A stretch of 11,877 nucleotides of DNA from positions 1 through 11,877 of the forward strand of contig JAKSPV010000035.1 in NCBI GenBank assembly GCA_024404475.1, given 5' to 3'. Positions 1 through 7,324 of this stretch are shown piece after piece; the stretch's first letter is position 1; every line of letters begins with the position of its first letter. The position numbers and the translations under genes are program-made. Origin of the DNA: Clostridia bacterium. Lineage in GTDB: Bacteria > Bacillota > Clostridia > Oscillospirales > CAG-272. The notes under the pieces were generated by a model that saw nothing but the letters and a program-made list of their open reading frames with translations, was not told the origin of the DNA and ran no database searches.

Positions 1-17
1 ATTTGCACATACCCTCC

Positions 18-48
18 GCTCCCCGTGCCACGGCACGGGGAGCTTTTT
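18..48 (+). terminator. Rho-independent terminator of an off-window upstream gene
   Basis: A 12-bp perfect stem (GCTCCCCGTGCC at 18-29 pairing with 32-43) is followed by five T residues at 44-48. In practice the loop would open to about four bases. The T-tract lies on the plus strand, so it ends a plus-strand transcript entering from the left. No coding sequence for that gene is visible inside the window. Confidence 0.8.
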
Positions 49-77
49 GACGCGCGAAACTTCTGCACGAACTGAAT

Positions 78-150
78 GGTGCGGCAGGAAAGCGTTTCAG
101 TTTTTCGGGGTTAAGGGGTGCTTTTGCAAAAGCATCCCTTGCGAGTCCCC
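78..150 (+). repeat. Dispersed palindromic repeat, copy A
   Basis: This intergenic element of about 73 bp is repeated in inverted orientation at 9662-9735. By eye the copies differ at about ten positions plus one gap. The core at 113-140 is a 28-bp palindrome (half AAGGGGTGCTTTTG) with one imperfect pair. It is preceded by GTTTTTCGGGG and followed by a CCCC block. The copy sits between the terminator at 18-48 and the promoter of the oxidoreductase gene. It resembles a REP/MITE-like or structured intergenic element. It encodes no recognisable protein and its function is unknown. Confidence 0.75.
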
Positions 151-214
151 GTAAGAAAGTCGGAAAAGTCCTGTTTTCTCTTCTCCATTTTCCTAACGCG
201 GCGGGCGGCCGGTT

Positions 215-223
215 TGGTAATAT
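215..223 (+). promoter_or_regulatory. Possible extended -10 promoter for the oxidoreductase gene
   Basis: TG at 215-216, one base, then TAATAT at 218-223 fits an extended -10 element. No good -35 hexamer lies 16-18 bp upstream. Transcription would start near 230, giving a leader of about 27 nt with a ribosome site AGGGGG at 241-246, ten bases before the ATG at 257. This is a motif call only. Confidence 0.4.
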
Positions 224-256
224 TTTAGTAAATCAGTACAAGGGGGATCATCCGAT

Positions 257-1363
257 ATGGCTTTTTCAGCGTCGTCGAACAGAATTTACCGCGTCGCCGT
301 CATCGGCACAGGCATGATCGCGACTTGCGCCCATTTGCCCGCACTTTGCGATATGCCGGAAAAATACGAAGTCTGCGCCGTGTGTGACCGCTCGGTAGAA
401 GGTGCCGAAAAAGCGGCAAAACAGTTTGGCATCCCCTCGTGGTACACAGACGCCCGGGAGATGTTCGAACGCGAGAAGCCCGAGATTGCCGTCATCTGCA
501 CGCCGAACATGTTCCACAAACCGTACGTCATGATGGCGCTCGAATACGGCTGCCACGTCCTCTGCGAGAAACCGATCGCATTTTCCTACGCCGACGCCGT
601 CGAGATGTACGGCACCGCGGAAAAGAACGGCCTGCTGCTGGAAGCGTGCCAGACGCTCCGTTTCAGCCCCGACCGTCTCGCGGCAAAGACGCTGATCGAC
701 CGCGGCGAGGTCGGCGAGATCTACGCGGCGCGCGCGATGTACCTGCGCCGGCGCGGCATCCCGACCTGGGGCAGATTCCACATCAAAGAATTCAGCGGGG
801 GCGGTGCCTTCATCGACCTCGGCGTGCATATGCTCGATTCCGCCGTGTGGCTGATGGGCAACCCCACGCCGCGCGAGGTCATGGCTTCGTTCTCGAAACG
901 CATCCCGTTCGAGTTCGCCGGTGCTGAGGCCAGCGGTGCTTTCGCCGGCGGCGCCGACTCGTCCCGCTTCCGCCCGGAGGACATGGACGTCGAGGAGTTC
1001 GCGATCGGCACCGTGCGCTTTGAAAACGACGCGATGCTCGAATTCAATATCACCTGGCAGGTGAACGCACCGTCCGAGATCTCGCTCCGCCTCATGGGCG
1101 AGAAATGCGGCATCGATCTGCCCGCCGGCAAAATCTACCGGAGCATCGATACCGACAACGAGCTCAAGATCACGGACAACACGTTCAACGAGCGGCCGTT
1201 CTACGGTCACCGGTGCCTCATCGCCGATTTCTACGAGACGCTCTCCGGCAAAAAGCCGCTGTTCGTCCTGCCGTCAGAAACGCTCCACGTTTCCGCGATC
1301 CTCGAGCTGGCGACGCGCTCCGCAGAGGAGAAACGCGCCGTTGCGTTCAGCGAGATCTGGTAA
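257..1363 (+). CDS. Gfo/Idh/MocA family NAD(P)-dependent oxidoreductase
   Basis: This 368-residue cytoplasmic dehydrogenase belongs to the family that oxidises or reduces sugars, inositols and related polyols. The N-terminal Rossmann fold shows VAVIGTGMIA (about residues 13-22), the dinucleotide-binding glycine motif. The family's EKP motif is at 104-106 (LCEKPIAF). The GGGAFIDLGVHMLD segment (181-194) carries the conserved Asp and His of the second domain, which shape the sugar site. Length is normal for the family. The start at 257 is supported by AGGGGG ten bases upstream and by the glycine motif beginning close behind. An Ala/Gly/Ser-rich stretch near residues 222-240 looks like a loop insertion. 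The substrate cannot be inferred. The gene is apparently monocistronic, ending in the hairpin at 1379-1409. Confidence 0.93.
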   Translation: MAFSASSNRIYRVAVIGTGMIATCAHLPALCDMPEKYEVCAVCDRSVEGAEKAAKQFGIPSWYTDAREMFEREKPEIAVICTPNMFHKPYVMMALEYGCHVLCEKPIAFSYADAVEMYGTAEKNGLLLEACQTLRFSPDRLAAKTLIDRGEVGEIYAARAMYLRRRGIPTWGRFHIKEFSGGGAFIDLGVHMLDSAVWLMGNPTPREVMASFSKRIPFEFAGAEASGAFAGGADSSRFRPEDMDVEEFAIGTVRFENDAMLEFNITWQVNAPSEISLRLMGEKCGIDLPAGKIYRSIDTDNELKITDNTFNERPFYGHRCLIADFYETLSGKKPLFVLPSETLHVSAILELATRSAEEKRAVAFSEIW

Positions 1364-1378
1364 CAAACACAAAAAGAG

Positions 1379-1409
1379 ACGCCCGCACTCACCGAGTGCG
1401 GGCGTTTTT
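1379..1409. terminator. Bidirectional terminator between convergent genes
   Basis: A 12-bp stem (ACGCCCGCACTC at 1379-1390, complement at 1394-1405) with a 3-nt loop is followed on the plus strand by T residues at 1405-1409. On the minus strand it is followed by a T-rich stretch (TCTCTTTTTGTG) read from 1378 leftwards. It can therefore end both the oxidoreductase transcript and the cysteine synthase/nucleoside hydrolase transcript. The plus-strand T-tract overlaps the hydrolase stop codon at 1409-1411. Confidence 0.85.
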
Positions 1410-2440
1410 CAGTGATTCAGCTTGTAGAAGAGGTCGGAGAAGACGTCGTCGCGGTAGATGTTCCGGAGGATGCGGATCACGGGGCGGCTCTCGTCGGGCT
1501 TGTCCCAGCGGAGGTCATCGGTCACGCGCGGCGCCGGCACGAGCTTCGTTTCCATGTACTGCGGCTTCACCACGGCGGCGATCGCCGCGATGTCCCAGAT
1601 GACCTTCGACGCCGCGAACGGCTCGTCCGCGGGGATGTGCGAGGGGTTCCAGTTCGTCTTGCGGCGGACGATGTCGGTGAGGTACGTCCCGATCTCGGTC
1701 TTGCCGTCGAGGAAGTGTTCAAGTTCCCAGACGGTCGTCGTCAGCCCGCGCACGATGTTGTACGCCGGCATGAGCAGCAGCGGCACGCCCGAGTCCAGAA
1801 GGAAATTCGACGCGGGAAGGTCCTGCCGGATGTTGTATTCGAGGCAGTCCGGCCAGTCGAGCGCGTGCCCGCCGAGGAAGATCACGACGATCTTTTCGGC
1901 GATCCGCGGCTCCAGCATGAGTGCGGAAGCGACGTTCGTCGGGCAGCCGATCACGCAGACGTAGAGCGGATCGTCCGCGGAGCGCGCCATTGCCCGGGAA
2001 ATAAGGTCGGAGACGGCGTCGGATGCGACCGGCGCCGCGGTGATGTTGTCTGCCGGCGTGCCGTCTTCCTCGACGAGGAACTGCGGCTTGCCATGCGCGA
2101 TGTCGTCCCAGTTCAGCCGCTTGCCGTGCGTGTAGCGCGCCGCGCCGCGGAAGACGGGGATCTCGCCGTTATCCATGCCGATCATGGAGAGAATGTGGTG
2201 GATCTCGCCGAAGCTCAGCTCCATGCCCTCGCCGGGGTCACGGACGCCGGGATGCGAGAACGGCGCGGCGTAGACGGCCTCGAGGACGGTCTCGCCCATC
2301 CGGTGCGCCTTGGCGGCGTAGGCGAGAGCGAACTGGTCGTCTTCTTCGTTGAACGTGTCGGTGTCGAGAACGATATGGTTGACCTTGCCGCGCGGCGGCG
2401 TGAGCCGCGCGAGGCGGAATTCATCGGTGAGTGGATACAT
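1409..2440 (-). CDS. Nucleoside hydrolase family protein, NE-DDQ variant
   Basis: This 343-residue protein resembles inosine/uridine-preferring nucleoside hydrolases, which split the N-glycosidic bond of ribonucleosides into base and ribose using a bound calcium ion. The N-terminal Asp cluster reads LDTDTFNEEDDQFAL (residues 25-39) instead of the usual DTDPGxDDA. The Asp residues are kept but spaced two residues wider. Other family landmarks are PTNVA (167-171), EYNIRQDLPAS (201-211), matching the usual EFN..DPEA, and WDIAA (282-286), whose Asp matches the C-terminal metal ligand. The ATG at 2440 is chosen because AAAGGAC lies about ten bases upstream and the Asp cluster begins 25 residues later. 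It is the second gene behind the cysteine synthase (38-bp gap), so probably cotranscribed. Substrate may differ from classic members. Confidence 0.85.
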   Translation of the reverse strand: MYPLTDEFRLARLTPPRGKVNHIVLDTDTFNEEDDQFALAYAAKAHRMGETVLEAVYAAPFSHPGVRDPGEGMELSFGEIHHILSMIGMDNGEIPVFRGAARYTHGKRLNWDDIAHGKPQFLVEEDGTPADNITAAPVASDAVSDLISRAMARSADDPLYVCVIGCPTNVASALMLEPRIAEKIVVIFLGGHALDWPDCLEYNIRQDLPASNFLLDSGVPLLLMPAYNIVRGLTTTVWELEHFLDGKTEIGTYLTDIVRRKTNWNPSHIPADEPFAASKVIWDIAAIAAVVKPQYMETKLVPAPRVTDDLRWDKPDESRPVIRILRNIYRDDVFSDLFYKLNH

Positions 2441-2478
2441 GGCGGAGATGTCCTTTCTTTTTACTGATATAACGGGGA

Positions 2479-3411
2479 TCATTCCCCGTCGAAGAGCGGT
2501 GTGGAAAAATACCGCTCGGCGGTGTCGGGGAGCACGGTGACGACCGTTTTGCCAGGGCCGAGGACGCGCGCGAGGCGGCGTGCCGCGGCGACGTTCGTGC
2601 CGCTGGAAATGCCGCACATGATGCCCTCGAGCCGCGCGAGGTCGCGCGCCGTCTGGATCGCTTCGTCGTCGGAGATAATGCAGATGTCGCTGTAAATTTC
2701 GCGATTGAGGATCGGCGGGATCAGCCCGTCGCCGATGCCCATTTGCAGGTGCGTGCCGATGCTGCCGCCGGAGAGGATCGCGGCGTTTTCCGGCTCGACC
2801 GCCCAGACGACGAGGTCGGAGTTGCGGCTTTTCAGCACTTCGCCGATGCCGGTGATCGTGCCGCCGGTACCGATGCCGGAGCAGAAGCCGTGGATCGGGC
2901 CTGCGACCTGCTCCATGATCTCGAGCGCGGTATGGTAGCGGTGCGCCATGGGGTTGGCTTCGTTCTCGAACTGCTGGGGAACGTATACGTTCGGGTCGTT
3001 TTTCGCCATGTCGAGCGCCGTTTTGAGGCACTCGGCGATGCACGCGCCGATGTTGCCGGCGTCGTGGATGAGGACGACCTCGGCGCCGTAGTGGCGCATG
3101 AGTTTCCGGCGCTCCTCGCTGACGGAGTCCGGCATGATGATCCGCGCACGGTAGCCGCGAACGGCGGCGACGAGCGCCAGCCCGATGCCCTGGTTGCCCG
3201 AGGTCGGCTCGACGATGACCGTGTCCTTGCCGATGAGCCCCCGGCGCTCCGCGTCGAGGATCATGTTCAGCGCCGTGCGTGTCTTGATCGACCCGCCGAC
3301 GTTCAGCCCTTCGTATTTCACTAAAATCTCCGCGGCATCCGGCTCCGAAAGACGGTGCAGCCGGATGATCGGCGTCTTGCCGACGCAGGAGAGTACGCTG
3401 TCGTAGACCAT
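2479..3411 (-). CDS. cysK: PLP-dependent cysteine synthase family protein
   Basis: This 310-residue fold-type II PLP enzyme belongs to the O-acetylserine sulfhydrylase/cystathionine beta-synthase family. It is expected to make cysteine from O-acetylserine and sulfide in the cytoplasm. GGSIKTRTAL holds the PLP-binding Lys43, EPTSGNQGIGLA (68-79) is the Asn/substrate loop, and GIGTGGTITG is the phosphate loop. GISSGTNVAA and the PDTAERYFST C-terminus are also typical. It departs from textbook CysK in having SIKTR instead of SVKDR and TSGNQG instead of TSGNTG, so a related beta-replacement activity is possible. AAAGGA six bases before the ATG supports the start. It is the first gene of a two-gene unit with its own sigma-A promoter (3447-3474). 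No serine acetyltransferase is nearby. Confidence 0.88.
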   Translation of the reverse strand: MVYDSVLSCVGKTPIIRLHRLSEPDAAEILVKYEGLNVGGSIKTRTALNMILDAERRGLIGKDTVIVEPTSGNQGIGLALVAAVRGYRARIIMPDSVSEERRKLMRHYGAEVVLIHDAGNIGACIAECLKTALDMAKNDPNVYVPQQFENEANPMAHRYHTALEIMEQVAGPIHGFCSGIGTGGTITGIGEVLKSRNSDLVVWAVEPENAAILSGGSIGTHLQMGIGDGLIPPILNREIYSDICIISDDEAIQTARDLARLEGIMCGISSGTNVAAARRLARVLGPGKTVVTVLPDTAERYFSTPLFDGE

Positions 3412-3446
3412 ACGTATTCCTTTCGGTGAGAGAAAGATACGATACT

Positions 3447-3474
3447 ATTATATGCCGCCCTGCGAAAAAGTCAA
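3447..3474 (-). promoter_or_regulatory. Sigma-A promoter of the cysteine synthase/nucleoside hydrolase unit
   Basis: Read on the minus strand, TTGACT (3474-3469) and TATAAT (3452-3447) are separated by 16 bp. Transcription would start near 3440, giving a leader of about 29 nt. That is too short for a riboswitch or T-box, so any control is likely at the promoter itself. It is divergent from the kinase promoter, with the two -35 boxes 51 bp apart. Confidence 0.82.
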
Positions 3475-3486
3475 GAGGGAAGCGCC

Positions 3487-3503
3487 GGGGGGGCGGGGCA
3501 GGG
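3487..3503 (+). other. G-tract with quadruplex-forming pattern between divergent promoters
   Basis: Runs of 7, 4 and 3 G residues, separated by C and CA, satisfy a simple four-run G3+ quadruplex pattern on the plus strand. The tract lies between the two divergent -35 boxes and outside any gene. Structure formation is inferred from the pattern only. Confidence 0.4.
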
Positions 3504-3525
3504 AGAGGTGCACTTTTGCCTCCTG

Positions 3526-3554
3526 TTGACAAAATCCCGCCGGTGTGCTATACT
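3526..3554 (+). promoter_or_regulatory. Consensus sigma-A promoter of the sugar kinase gene
   Basis: TTGACA at 3526-3531 and TATACT at 3549-3554 are separated by exactly 17 bp, a near-perfect housekeeping promoter. Transcription would start near 3561. The ribosome site AGGAG at 3581-3585 is nine bases before the ATG at 3595. Confidence 0.88.
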
Positions 3555-3594
3555 GTCCCTGTAAGGCAATCATCTGCAAAAGGAGTTTTTACCG

Positions 3595-4689
3595 ATGACG
3601 GAAAACATTGAAACAACGCTCCGGCGCGTCGCGGAGGTCTTCCACCTCGAGGGCGAGTATCTCGGCTACCGCGAGATCAAGGTCGGGCACATCAACGAAA
3701 CATATGAACTGCAATATCTGAGAAACGGACAGAACGTCGGCTACGTCGCGCAGCGGATCAATATGTACGTCTTCAAAAACCCGCGCATCATGATGCGGAA
3801 CATCGACCTCGTCACGCGGCACATCTTCGAGAAGGAGCCGACGGCGGCGATGCACTTCCACCACACGGCGAGCCGTGAGAACTTCTGGATCACGGGCGGC
3901 GCATTCTGGCGCGTCTCCACGCTGATCCCCGGCATCGGTATCGAGGACGGCGCAGGCGCCGACGGCATGCGCTCCGCGGGACGTGCGTTCGGCATGTTCC
4001 AGGGGTACCTCGCCGATTTCGACGCGACGCTTCTTCAGGAGACGATCCCGGACTTCCACAATACGCGCAAGCGTTTTGATAACCTGTTCCGCACCGTCAT
4101 CGACGACCCGTGCGGCCGCGTGCGGCTCTGCCGTGAGGAACTCTACTTCGCGCAGAGCGTCCGCGACCTCTGCTGCCGGATCACCGCCCTCTGGGAGAGC
4201 GGCGAGATGCCGACGCGCGTGACGCACAACGACACCAAGACGAACAACGTCATCCTCGACAAAGATACGCTCGAGCCGCGGTGCGTCGTTGACCTCGACA
4301 CCGTGATGCCCGGTCTGATCGTCTACGACTTCGGCGACGCGATCCGCTACGGCGCGAACACGAGCGCCGAGGACGAGCGCAATCTCTCGAAGGTGGCGCT
4401 CGACGCTGAGTCCTACCGCGCGTTCGCGGAGGGCTTCATCGGCACGACCGCGAAGACGCTCACGGGGATCGAACTCGACAACATGGCGCTCGGCGCCGTG
4501 ACGATGACGATGGAATGCGGCGTCCGCTTCCTCGACGACTACCTCTCCGGCGACAAGTATTTCAAGATCGACTATCCGGAGCACAACCTCGACCGCGCAC
4601 GCTGCCAGTTCGCGCTGGCGCGGAACATGATCGCCCGTCTTCCCGAGATGAACGCGATCGTCCGCGAGATCTACGAGAGCGTGAAATAA
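3595..4689 (+). CDS. Aminoglycoside phosphotransferase-fold kinase, NahK-like
   Basis: This 364-residue soluble kinase has the aminoglycoside/choline phosphotransferase fold. The catalytic loop is VTHNDTKTNNVILD (209-222, catalytic Asp213). The Mg2+-binding segment is VVDLDTVMPG (231-240), followed by YDFGDAIRYG. A GHINETYEL segment (31-39) lies in the N-lobe nucleotide-binding region. Length and the HNDTK...DLDTVMPG...DFGD pattern resemble Bifidobacterium N-acetylhexosamine 1-kinase (NahK), which makes sugar 1-phosphates from GlcNAc/GalNAc in salvage. Assignment to that reaction is inference, and other sugar or small-alcohol substrates remain possible. An antibiotic-resistance role is unlikely from the motif set. 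The gene is monocistronic with a strong promoter and ends in the terminator at 4701-4730. Its last 19 bases overlap the extended 3' end of rsmG on the other strand. Confidence 0.85.
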   Translation: MTENIETTLRRVAEVFHLEGEYLGYREIKVGHINETYELQYLRNGQNVGYVAQRINMYVFKNPRIMMRNIDLVTRHIFEKEPTAAMHFHHTASRENFWITGGAFWRVSTLIPGIGIEDGAGADGMRSAGRAFGMFQGYLADFDATLLQETIPDFHNTRKRFDNLFRTVIDDPCGRVRLCREELYFAQSVRDLCCRITALWESGEMPTRVTHNDTKTNNVILDKDTLEPRCVVDLDTVMPGLIVYDFGDAIRYGANTSAEDERNLSKVALDAESYRAFAEGFIGTTAKTLTGIELDNMALGAVTMTMECGVRFLDDYLSGDKYFKIDYPEHNLDRARCQFALARNMIARLPEMNAIVREIYESVK

Positions 4690-5477
4690 AAAGAAACAGA
4701 AAGATCCGGGCTCGGAAGAGCCCGGATCTTGTTTGAGAAGGGCGATTTGACGATCTTCGCGTAGGGACGCGGGTAGGCGGGGGGCGTCGGGCGCTGTTTG
4801 CGGCAGATGATCAGCGTGCGCTCGCCGGCGCCGCGCGGCAGCTCGTACCGCCGGATCTCCGGCGCGGACAAACCGAGCGTCCGGAAAGCGCGGGCGGCTT
4901 CCGCCGCTTCCTCGTCGCCGCCGGGGCCTTTCATGGCAAGAAACGTCCCGCCGACGCGGAGAAAAGGCGCGCAAAGCTCCGCGAGGACGTTCAGCCGTGC
5001 GACGGCGCGCGCCGTCACGAAATCAAAGGCGGCACCGTATCGCGCCGCGGCTTCTTCCGCGCGCGCGTTGACTGCCGTGACGTTCGTTATCCCGACGAGG
5101 ACGGCGGTTTCTTCGATGTAGCGGCATTTCTTTGCCGTCGCGTCCATCGCCGTGACGGAAATCTGCGGCAGCGCCGCCGCGACGGGCAGGGACGGAAAAC
5201 CGCCGCCGGCGCCGACGTCGAGAAGAGTAGCGCTGTCACCGCGTTCCGCGATCAGCGACGCGGCGAAGAGCGAATCGACGACGTGCTTGATGAGCACCTC
5301 GTCCGGCTCCGTGATCGCCGTGAGATTGAACTGCTTGTTCGAGGTGATGAGCCGCTCCGTGAGAAGCCGCATTTTTTCGGCGGTGTCGGGGGCGGCAAAA
5401 TCGTCGGGCAGCCCTGCCGCGCGGCAGGCGTCCGCGTAGGAAGACGCGTATGCGGCGTTGTCGCTGAGATCGGTCAT
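4671..5477 (-). CDS. rsmG: 16S rRNA (guanine-527-N7)-methyltransferase RsmG (GidB)
   Basis: RsmG transfers a methyl group from S-adenosylmethionine to N7 of G527 (E. coli numbering) of 16S rRNA. The SAM-binding motif LLDVGAGGGFPSLP (85-98) is textbook, as are the NLTAI segment (51-55), the TARAVARL segment (156-162) and MKGPGGDEE. The start ATG at 5477 overlaps the dxs stop as ATGA, implying translational coupling. The frame is 268 residues against about 240 usual. The family's normal C-terminus (TPxxYPR...KSPF) ends at residue 247. It is followed by Ser codon TCA (plus-strand 4734-4736), one base from TAA or TGA, and 20 more residues that run through the terminator hairpin and into the kinase 3' end. 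A lost stop or a sequence error is likely, so the true end may be near 4737. Confidence 0.93.
   Translation of the reverse strand: MTDLSDNAAYASSYADACRAAGLPDDFAAPDTAEKMRLLTERLITSNKQFNLTAITEPDEVLIKHVVDSLFAASLIAERGDSATLLDVGAGGGFPSLPVAAALPQISVTAMDATAKKCRYIEETAVLVGITNVTAVNARAEEAAARYGAAFDFVTARAVARLNVLAELCAPFLRVGGTFLAMKGPGGDEEAAEAARAFRTLGLSAPEIRRYELPRGAGERTLIICRKQRPTPPAYPRPYAKIVKSPFSNKIRALPSPDLSVSFYFTLS
4701..4730. terminator. Bidirectional terminator between the kinase gene and rsmG
   Basis: A perfect 13-bp stem (AAGATCCGGGCTC at 4701-4713, complement at 4718-4730) has a GGAA tetraloop on the plus strand. The plus-strand tail is TTGTTT. The minus-strand tail is richer in T (TCTGTTTCTTTTTATTT). It ends the kinase transcript and very probably the dxs-rsmG operon. 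It lies inside the extended rsmG frame, which suggests that the extension is not the ancestral state. Confidence 0.88.
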
Positions 5478-7324
5478 GTGGCATCTTCCTTTCCGACGAG
5501 GCGGCGTGCCTCGTCTGCAATCTGTCGGGGCGTGAAGCCGAGCATCTCTTCCAGTTCCGCCACCGTTCCGGGCGGGACGAAGAGACCGCCGACGGCGCGG
5601 ATCGTGATTTTGACCGTGCCGGAGAGAAGCGCGGCCAGTTTTTCGCCGACGCCGCCGGCGCGGACGCCCTCCTCGACGAAGAGGACCTGCTTCGCACCGC
5701 CGAGTGCGGCGCGGATCGTCTCCGTATCAAGCGGGCAGACGGTCAAAAGCTTGACGACACGGACGGAAACGTCCGGGAGAAGCGATGCTGCCTGCACGGC
5801 GTTCTCCGTCAGCCGGCCGTATGTAACGACGGCGATATCGGCGCCCTCCGGCCCCGTGTACTGTACCGCACCGAGATCGGTGAAGCCGGAGCGGTCACCG
5901 GCGCGCGGCGCGCCTTTCGGGTAGCGGACGACGGTCGCGCCGTCTTTGCCGATCGCTTCAGCGAGGGCGCAGCAGAGCTCCGCCTCTGTCTCGGGAGACA
6001 CGATCGTGATCCCGGGCACGGACGAGAAGAGCGAGACGTCGTAGAGTCCCTGGTGCGTTCTGCCGTCGCCGGGAACGAGCCCCGCGCGGTCGAGCGCGAG
6101 GACGAAGGGTATCTTTTGCAGCGCGACGTCGTGGAACATCTGGTCGTAGACGCGCTGCGCGAAAGTCGAATAAAGAGCGCAGACGGGACGCTGCCCGCTG
6201 AGCGAGAGGCCGGCCGCGAAGGCGACGGCGTGCTCCTCGGCGATACCGACGTCATAGAAACGGTCGGGAAACCGTTTGGCAAATTCGGTAAGGCCGGTGC
6301 CGTCCGGCATCGCGGCGGTCACGGCGGCGATGCGCCCGTCTTTCTCGGCAAGGGCGCACATCGTTCTGCCGAATGCGGCGGAGAAGCCGGATGCGGGCTT
6401 CTGCGGAACGCCGGACGAGGGATCGAACGGCGAGACGGAATGGTAGACGTCGGGGTGCGCCTCGGCGTCCAGGTAGCCGGCGCCCTTGTGCGTCAGGACG
6501 TGGACGAGGCAGAGCCCACCGCGCTTTTTCGCGCCGCCGAGCACTTCCTCGAGCCGCGGAAGATCACCGCCGTCAACGGTGCCGACGTAGGGGATCCCGA
6601 GCTGTTCGAAAACGGTGGCCTGTCCGAGCAGCTTTTTCAGCCACTCTTTGACGCTTCTTGCGAAGCGAGCGAGACCGCCGCCGACGAGCGGGATGCGGAC
6701 GAGCCCGTTTTCGAGCCGCCGCTTGAACGCGAAATACCGGGGGCTGGTGCGCACGCGCGTCAGGTACGCGGAGAACCCGCCGACGTTCTTTGAGATCGAC
6801 ATTTCGTTGTCGTTCAGAACGATCAGAAGCCGGAGGTCATGCGAGCGGATGCAGTTGTTCAGCGCTTCGTAGACCATGCCGTTCGTGAGAGCGCCGTCAC
6901 CGACGACGCATACCGTCCAGCGGTCGCGCCCCGCGGCGCGGTCTGCCTCGGCCATGCCGAGCGCGATCGAGAGGGCGGAGCCGGAATGACCGGAGGAAAC
7001 GGTGTCGTACGGGGATTCGCCCCGGCATGTAAAGCCGGAAAGCCCTCCGAACGTTCGGAGGGCGGAAAACCGGTCGGCGCGGCCGGTCAGAAGTTTATGG
7101 GTGTAGGACTGATGTCCGACGTCGAAGAGCAGGGTGTCCTCCGGCGTTTTGAAAACGCGGTGGAGCGCCAGCGTCAGCTCGACGGTGCCGAGATTCGACG
7201 CGAGGTGCCCGCCTGTTTGGGAAACGGTGCGGAGGATCGTGCCGCGGATCTCGCCGACGAGCGCTGTCAGCTGCTCGGAGGAAAGACTGCGGACGTCTTC
7301 GGGAGAGCGGATCGAATCGAGCAT
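5474..7324 (-). CDS. dxs: 1-deoxy-D-xylulose-5-phosphate synthase (DXS)
   Basis: DXS condenses pyruvate and glyceraldehyde 3-phosphate into DXP with loss of CO2, the first step of the MEP isoprenoid pathway and a source of thiamine and pyridoxal precursors. The 616-residue length is normal. GHLASNLG (His40), DVGHQSY (His71) and SGHSG (His113) are active-site landmarks. The thiamine-diphosphate motif is GDGALTNGMVYEALNN (142-157) with NDNEMSIS (171-178). The transketolase half has DVGIAEEHAV, with the catalytic Glu, and DRAGLVPGDGRTHQG. The ATG at 7324 gives a complete N-terminus (MLDSI...). Its best Shine-Dalgarno lies 24 bases upstream, across a small hairpin. It is third in the operon, 33 bp after the divergent G3E gene, and overlaps rsmG by ATGA. 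Confidence 0.96.
   Translation of the reverse strand: MLDSIRSPEDVRSLSSEQLTALVGEIRGTILRTVSQTGGHLASNLGTVELTLALHRVFKTPEDTLLFDVGHQSYTHKLLTGRADRFSALRTFGGLSGFTCRGESPYDTVSSGHSGSALSIALGMAEADRAAGRDRWTVCVVGDGALTNGMVYEALNNCIRSHDLRLLIVLNDNEMSISKNVGGFSAYLTRVRTSPRYFAFKRRLENGLVRIPLVGGGLARFARSVKEWLKKLLGQATVFEQLGIPYVGTVDGGDLPRLEEVLGGAKKRGGLCLVHVLTHKGAGYLDAEAHPDVYHSVSPFDPSSGVPQKPASGFSAAFGRTMCALAEKDGRIAAVTAAMPDGTGLTEFAKRFPDRFYDVGIAEEHAVAFAAGLSLSGQRPVCALYSTFAQRVYDQMFHDVALQKIPFVLALDRAGLVPGDGRTHQGLYDVSLFSSVPGITIVSPETEAELCCALAEAIGKDGATVVRYPKGAPRAGDRSGFTDLGAVQYTGPEGADIAVVTYGRLTENAVQAASLLPDVSVRVVKLLTVCPLDTETIRAALGGAKQVLFVEEGVRAGGVGEKLAALLSGTVKITIRAVGGLFVPPGTVAELEEMLGFTPRQIADEARRLVGKEDAT

Noticed and set aside
3412..3446. 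Possible riboswitch or T-box in front of the cysteine synthase gene
   Set aside because: The predicted leader is only about 29 nt, too short for either.
2441..3532. Upstream part of a 707-residue frame leading into the nucleoside hydrolase
   Set aside because: It is an out-of-frame, Arg-rich reading of the cysteine synthase gene. The hydrolase has its own ribosome site and start at 2440.
3589..4974. 461-residue minus-strand frame
   Set aside because: It is antisense to the kinase gene and out of frame with rsmG, both of which are well supported.
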